64,000 nucleotides of DNA from CAYUYV01 sp050331455 (GTDB lineage Bacteria; Pseudomonadota; Alphaproteobacteria; JAJFIK01). The stretch lies in contig JBHJGV010000007.1 in assembly GCA_050331455.1 (NCBI GenBank), positions 68,749 to 132,748 of the forward strand, read 5' to 3'. The translations under genes were made by a program, and so were the position numbers. The notes under the pieces were generated by a model. The model did no database searches. It saw only the letters and a program-made list of their open reading frames with translations, and was not told the DNA's origin. Below, piece after piece: positions 60,741-64,000 of this stretch. Within the stretch, counting starts at the first letter, position 1. Each line of letters starts with the position of its first letter.

Positions 60741-62516
60741 TCATACCCCCGCCGTGGGACCCTTCGGACTTTCCGGCTTTTTTGCCGGCGCCTCCGGCGG
60801 GTCGCCCGCGCCGCCGAACCGCTCCGTCCACGCGGCGAGATCCGCGTCTTCGATCTTGGCGAACAGAACATCGGGCACCGAAAAGGCATGGCCGGCCGGC
60901 AGACGCTCCAGTTCCTCCGCCATGGGCCGGTCGGGCCAGGCCGTGGCATCGGCGGGAAGGCCCAGGGCCTCCAGGATGCGCCCCGCCGTCGCCGGGATGA
61001 CCGGCGCGCCCAGCACGGCGCATAGGCGGATCAGATTGATCCCCGTGCGCACCGCCACGGCCGCCTTGTCCGGATTCTCCTTGAAAGCGGTCCAGGGGGC
61101 GGCCTCGGTCAGATATTCGTTGCCCAGCACCCAGATGGCCCGCAATTCCGCCATGGCCTTGCGGAACTCCATCGCCTCCAGAAAATCCGTATAGGCTGCG
61201 ATACGTTGCTCGAGATCCTGTGCGAGCGCAGCCTCGGCCGCACCCGGCTCGCCGCCGTCTGGAATGACATTTCCGAATTTCGATTTCGTGAATCGCAGGA
61301 TGCGGTTCACGAAATTGCCGAGCACGTCGGCGAGATCCTTGTTTACCGTGCCGGCAAAGTGATCCCAAGTGAAAGAGCTGTCAGCGCCTTCGGGAACATT
61401 GGCCATCAGATAGTAACGCCAGTAATCCGCCGGCAGGATGTCCAAGGCCTGATCCATGAACACGCCGCGTTTCTGGCTCGTGGAAAACTTTCCGCCGTAA
61501 TAGGTCAGCCAGTTGAAGCCCTTGATGGTGTCGACAAGGGTCCAGGGCTCGCCCGAGCCCATCAGGGTCAGCGGGAAGCCGACCGTGTGGAAGGGCACAT
61601 TGTCCTTGCCCATGAACTGGACATAGCGCACATCGGCGGCCGCTTCGCCATACCACCAGGCCTTCCAGTCCCGTGCCTCCCCGTCCGGGGCCGCCTCGGC
61701 CCACTCGGCGGTCGCGCCGATATAGCCGATGGGCGCGTCGAACCAGACATAGAACACCTTGCCCTGATAATCCGGCCAGTGACCGTCATGGGCGACGGGA
61801 ATGCCCCAGGCGAGGTCCCGGGTGATGCCCCGGTCCTGGAGCCCCTCGTCGAGCCATTTGCGGGCAATCGACGTAACGAGGTGCGACCAGGTGGTCTGGC
61901 CGTCGATCCAGGTGCGCAACCGGTCCACCATCTGGGACTGGCGCAGATAAAGATGCTTGGTGTCGCGCACCTCAAGATCCGTCGATCCGGATACGGCCGA
62001 GCGCGGCGCGATGAGGTCGGTCGGATCGAGCACGCGGGTGCAGTTTTCGCACTGGTCGCCGCGCGCCCGGTCATAACCGCAATGGGGGCAGGTCCCGATA
62101 ATGTAGCGGTCCGGGAGAAACCGCTCATCCGCATTCGAATAGACCATGCGGATCGAGCGTTCCTCGATCAGGCCCGCCTCGTTCAGCTTGACCGCCAGAT
62201 GCTGGGTCAGCCGGTGGGTGTTCGGGCTCGAGGTTCGCCCGAAATGGTCCCAGGACAGACCGAACCCCTCGCCCAAACGCTTCTGAATCTCGTGTTGTTC
62301 GGCGCAGTACGCCGCCACCGGCTGGCCGGCCTCCGCTGCGGCCAGTTCGGCGGGCGTTCCGTGTTCGTCGGTGGCGCAGATCGCCAGGACGTCATGGCCC
62401 CGGGCCCGCATGAAGCGCGCATAGACATCCGCCGGCAGCATGGAGCCCACGAGATTGCCCAGATGTTTGACCCCGTTGATGTAAGGCAGGGCGCTGGTGA
62501 TGAGAATTCGGGACAT
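60741..62516 (-). CDS. metG: Methionyl-tRNA synthetase
   Basis: A 591-residue class I synthetase that charges tRNA(Met). The HIGH-like motif is KHLGN in YINGVKHLGNLVG. Zinc knuckles CPHCGYD and CENC are present in the connective peptide, as in the four-Cys MetRS form. WFDAPIGYIGA and FMGKDNVPFH line the methionine and adenylate sites. The KMSKS loop reads KFSTSQKRG, a variant. A helical anticodon-binding domain (VNRILRFTKSKFGN, then GINLIRL) closes the protein, with no C-terminal EMAP domain. Start at ATG 62516. Confidence 0.95.
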   Translation of the reverse strand: MSRILITSALPYINGVKHLGNLVGSMLPADVYARFMRARGHDVLAICATDEHGTPAELAAAEAGQPVAAYCAEQHEIQKRLGEGFGLSWDHFGRTSSPNTHRLTQHLAVKLNEAGLIEERSIRMVYSNADERFLPDRYIIGTCPHCGYDRARGDQCENCTRVLDPTDLIAPRSAVSGSTDLEVRDTKHLYLRQSQMVDRLRTWIDGQTTWSHLVTSIARKWLDEGLQDRGITRDLAWGIPVAHDGHWPDYQGKVFYVWFDAPIGYIGATAEWAEAAPDGEARDWKAWWYGEAAADVRYVQFMGKDNVPFHTVGFPLTLMGSGEPWTLVDTIKGFNWLTYYGGKFSTSQKRGVFMDQALDILPADYWRYYLMANVPEGADSSFTWDHFAGTVNKDLADVLGNFVNRILRFTKSKFGNVIPDGGEPGAAEAALAQDLEQRIAAYTDFLEAMEFRKAMAELRAIWVLGNEYLTEAAPWTAFKENPDKAAVAVRTGINLIRLCAVLGAPVIPATAGRILEALGLPADATAWPDRPMAEELERLPAGHAFSVPDVLFAKIEDADLAAWTERFGGAGDPPEAPAKKPESPKGPTAGV

Positions 62517-62830
62517 GGGTCGATGTCTTTCAGGAGGCGGGTTAGCGGCTCAAAGCACGCGGGCCGAAGCCCGGCGGTTCGGCCGGGATCATGGCATCGC
62601 GCGCGCGGCACGCTCAATGGCAAATCGCCCGGCCCTGGGAAGCCCTAACACAGGATCGGTTCTCGCGGCGCTTTTGGCCTTGACGCGCCCATGACGAGCA
62701 CGCCGCAAGGGGGGGGCTCGCGGGTCAGAGCCGCTTTACCAGGGGCGGGTCCTGACCACGGCGGGGCCTTCAGGGGCGGCGCAGGGTCTGGACCGGCCGG
62801 CCTGTCCGGCGTGCCCTCGTCGCCCCCCTT
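62517..62830. other. Non-coding stretch upstream of metG
   Basis: About 310 bases between the metG start and the first 65-bp repeat. It must carry the metG promoter near 62520-62600. Open frames across it are shadows with biased composition. I see no T-box or other RNA switch. Confidence 0.45.
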
Positions 62831-62895
62831 CAGGGCTGCACGATCGGGTCCGGCGACCGCCAAGGCAAGATGCACCCGGGCCCCGCCGAAGCCCC
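62831..62895. repeat. 65-bp direct repeat, copy A
   Basis: A 65-base segment beginning CAGGGCTGCA and ending GAAGCCCC that recurs at 63850-63914 with three mismatches in the same orientation. It begins where the similarity of the Fic remnant ends. Confidence 0.88.
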
Positions 62896-62903
62896 TCCTC
62901 CGC

Positions 62904-63267
62904 GCTCTCCAGGAACAGGGCCACGAGGCGTCGGTTGACATCGTAATTGTGTCGGCCAGCCTGGTGCTTTTCCACGAAACCATGCTCGGCGAGGGCGTCG
63001 AGGTGCCTCGCCGCCGTCTGGCGGGTCACGCTGAGATCCGAGCGCAAATAATCGATGCGCGTATAGGGGTGGCGGAACAGGTTGTTCAACAGGGGCCTCC
63101 TGGAGCGCCAGGGTGTCGATCAGGATGCCCGGATTGGGAATGGCCGAAGCCCGCCCTTTCAACTCTGCCAGATGCCGGTGCGCCTTCGCCGCCGCCCGCA
63201 ACACGGGTCTGGTCTCCAGATCCAAGGCCAGCGGCAGTGCCGGTATCGCATCGGTCGGGCTTAACAC
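62904..63267 (-). pseudogene. Fic-family protein remnant (ends joined, core deleted)
   Basis: Read on the minus strand from GTG 63267, the first 57 or so codons match the N-terminus of Fic-domain proteins: LDLETRPVLRAAAKAHRHL, LKGRASAIPNPGILIDTLALQEA. At about 63100 the similarity jumps, with a frame change, straight to the C-terminal winged helix of the same family: NNLFRHPYTRIDYL, VTRQTAARHLDAL, HGFVEKHQAGRHNYDVN. The central Fic domain with its HPFxxGNGR motif is missing entirely. Relatives are about 370 residues, so some 240 codons have been lost. Similarity ends near 62904, next to the 65-bp repeat. Confidence 0.7.
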
Positions 63268-63321
63268 GACGATCCTCACATGTTCGAAAAATCCAATTTT
63301 TGTAACATGACAGCGGCATCC

Positions 63322-63849
63322 TACCCCGCCTGCGCCGTCATCGCGAGCGCAGCGCAGCGCGGCGATCCAGGGAGGTATCCCCGTGCCCTGACCCTGGGCT
63401 GCCGCGTCGCTTCGCGCCTCGCAGTGACGGATGAGAGGGTCTCGGACGAAAGGTCTTTCCCTCCATTCCACCCCGCCTGCGCCGTCATCGCGAGCGCAGC
63501 GCGGCGATCCAGGGAGGTATCCCCGTACCCTTACCCTGGGCTGCCGCGTCGCTTCGCGCCTCGCAGTGACGGATGAGAGGATCTCGGACGAAAGGTCTTG
63601 CCCTTCATTCTACCCCGCCTGCGCCGTCATCGCGAGCGCAGCGCGGCGATCCAGGGAGGAAATCCCCGTGCCCTTACCCTGGGCTGCCGCGTCGCTTCGC
63701 GCCTCGCAGTGACGGGTGAGAGGGTTTCGGACTAAAGGTCTTGCCCTTCATTGTACCCCGCCTGCGCCGTCATCGCGAGCGCAGCGCGGCGATCCAGGGG
63801 GGGGATCCCCGTGCCCTTACCCTGGGCTGCCGCGTCGCTTCGCGCCCCT
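63322..63849. repeat. Tandem array of ~143-bp palindromic repeat units
   Basis: Four units begin with [TC]ACCCCGCCTGCGCCGTC at 63322, 63469, 63611 and 63754 (periods 147, 142 and 143); the fourth is cut short at about 63849. The extra five bases of unit 1 are a slip in the GAGCGCAGCGC run. Each unit contains an imperfect palindrome of about 90 bp. It opens with CGTCATCGCGAGCGCAGCG and closes with a sequence that reads CGTCACTGCGAGGCGCGAAG on the other strand. This outline matches dispersed palindromic elements common in alphaproteobacterial genomes. The frames across it are repeats, not genes. Confidence 0.9.
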
Positions 63850-63914
63850 CAGGGCTGCACCATCGGGTCCGGCGACTGCCAAGGCAAGATGCACCCGGAC
63901 CCCGCCGAAGCCCC
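63850..63914. repeat. 65-bp direct repeat, copy B
   Basis: Second copy of the 65-base element at 62831-62895, with 62 of 65 bases identical, fused to the truncated end of the palindromic array. Confidence 0.88.
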
Positions 63915-63948
63915 GAAGCCGCGCTTGAGGGCGCCGAGTCCGACTCGA

Positions 63949-63968
63949 CCAGGGGGCAAGCCCCCTGG
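63949..63968. repeat. Short perfect hairpin at right edge
   Basis: CCAGGGGGC pairs with GCCCCCTGG around two central bases. It is followed by a purine-rich tail. It looks like another dispersed palindrome; no gene is seen from 63915 to the end of the window. Confidence 0.6.
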
Positions 63969-64000
63969 ACCCCCGCCCAAAGGGTAAAAGGAAAAAGAGA

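Noticed and set aside
63322..63849. CRISPR array
   Set aside because: The whole ~143-bp unit is conserved, so there are no short repeats with variable spacers, and no cas gene is near.
63280..63987. Chain of plus-strand frames with repeated ACAVIASAARRS-like peptides
   Set aside because: These are translations of the tandem palindromic repeat units. They lack ribosome binding sites and arise from the repeats' composition, so they are not a repeat protein.

Overview
The window is a dense, GC-rich bacterial chromosome segment with short intergenic gaps and many four-base ATGA overlaps. Gene content points to an alphaproteobacterium: a DUF6671 protein, alphaproteobacterial-type che genes, an NDUFAF6-like phytoene synthase relative, and pstA/pstC with long N-terminal parts. 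The genus cannot be fixed from the sequence. About 55 genes can be supported. There is no rRNA, tRNA, CRISPR array, phage or transposase that I can recognise.

Layout. (1) 0.3-14.3 kb is a surface polysaccharide region. A minus-strand export set (Wza-like secretin, outer-membrane beta-barrel, Wzz-like co-polymerase) sits back to back with a plus-strand dTDP-L-rhamnose operon, rfbACDB. A minus-strand SDR and two unusual glycosyltransferases follow: a 633-residue protein with a duplicated N-terminal module and a 1184-residue multi-domain protein, translationally coupled to each other. (2) 14.4-19.3 kb is an overlapping cluster: DUF3604 protein, membrane-anchored parvulin-type PPIase, HupE/UreJ membrane protein and a small HNH nuclease. 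(3) 19.4-28.7 kb is a full chemotaxis gene set on the minus strand: STAS, cheY, cheA, cheW, MCP, cheR, cheD, cheB and a CheZ-like phosphatase.

(4) 29.0-38.5 kb is mixed: a Tat-exported SYLF protein, a DUF6671 zinc-ribbon protein, an S9 peptidase lipoprotein, a Na+/Ca2+ exchanger, a class A beta-lactamase, an SDR, a methyltransferase and a GT51-like protein lacking both expected catalytic glutamates. (5) 38.7-45.1 kb concerns phosphate: pstS-pstC-pstA with no pstB or phoU, then a second phosphate-binding protein behind a possible Pho box and a PiT-like transporter. (6) 45.2-48.8 kb holds a TraB/GumN protein, the NDUFAF6-like protein, Fe/Mn superoxide dismutase and an enoyl-CoA hydratase relative. 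(7) 48.8-53.4 kb encodes a type I secretion inner-membrane pair whose HlyD subunit carries a disordered N-terminal extension of about 490 residues.

(8) 53.6-62.5 kb has a DUF502 protein, a phosphotransferase/DUF6285 pair, an ABC-2 exporter, a DUF3089 protein whose nucleophile serine is glycine, a sulfotransferase-like protein and metG. (9) 62.5-64.0 kb is a decayed region: a Fic-family pseudogene reduced to its two ends, a 65-bp direct repeat, and a tandem array of imperfect palindromic repeats with a period of about 143 bp.

The most notable points are the paired glycosyltransferases with the duplicated module, the long-headed HlyD, two probable pseudoenzymes (GT51-like and DUF3089), the matching C-terminal tails of CheD and the CheZ-like protein, the pst operon without its ATPase, and a recurrent pattern of short perfect or near-perfect tandem duplications whose unit lengths are multiples of three.
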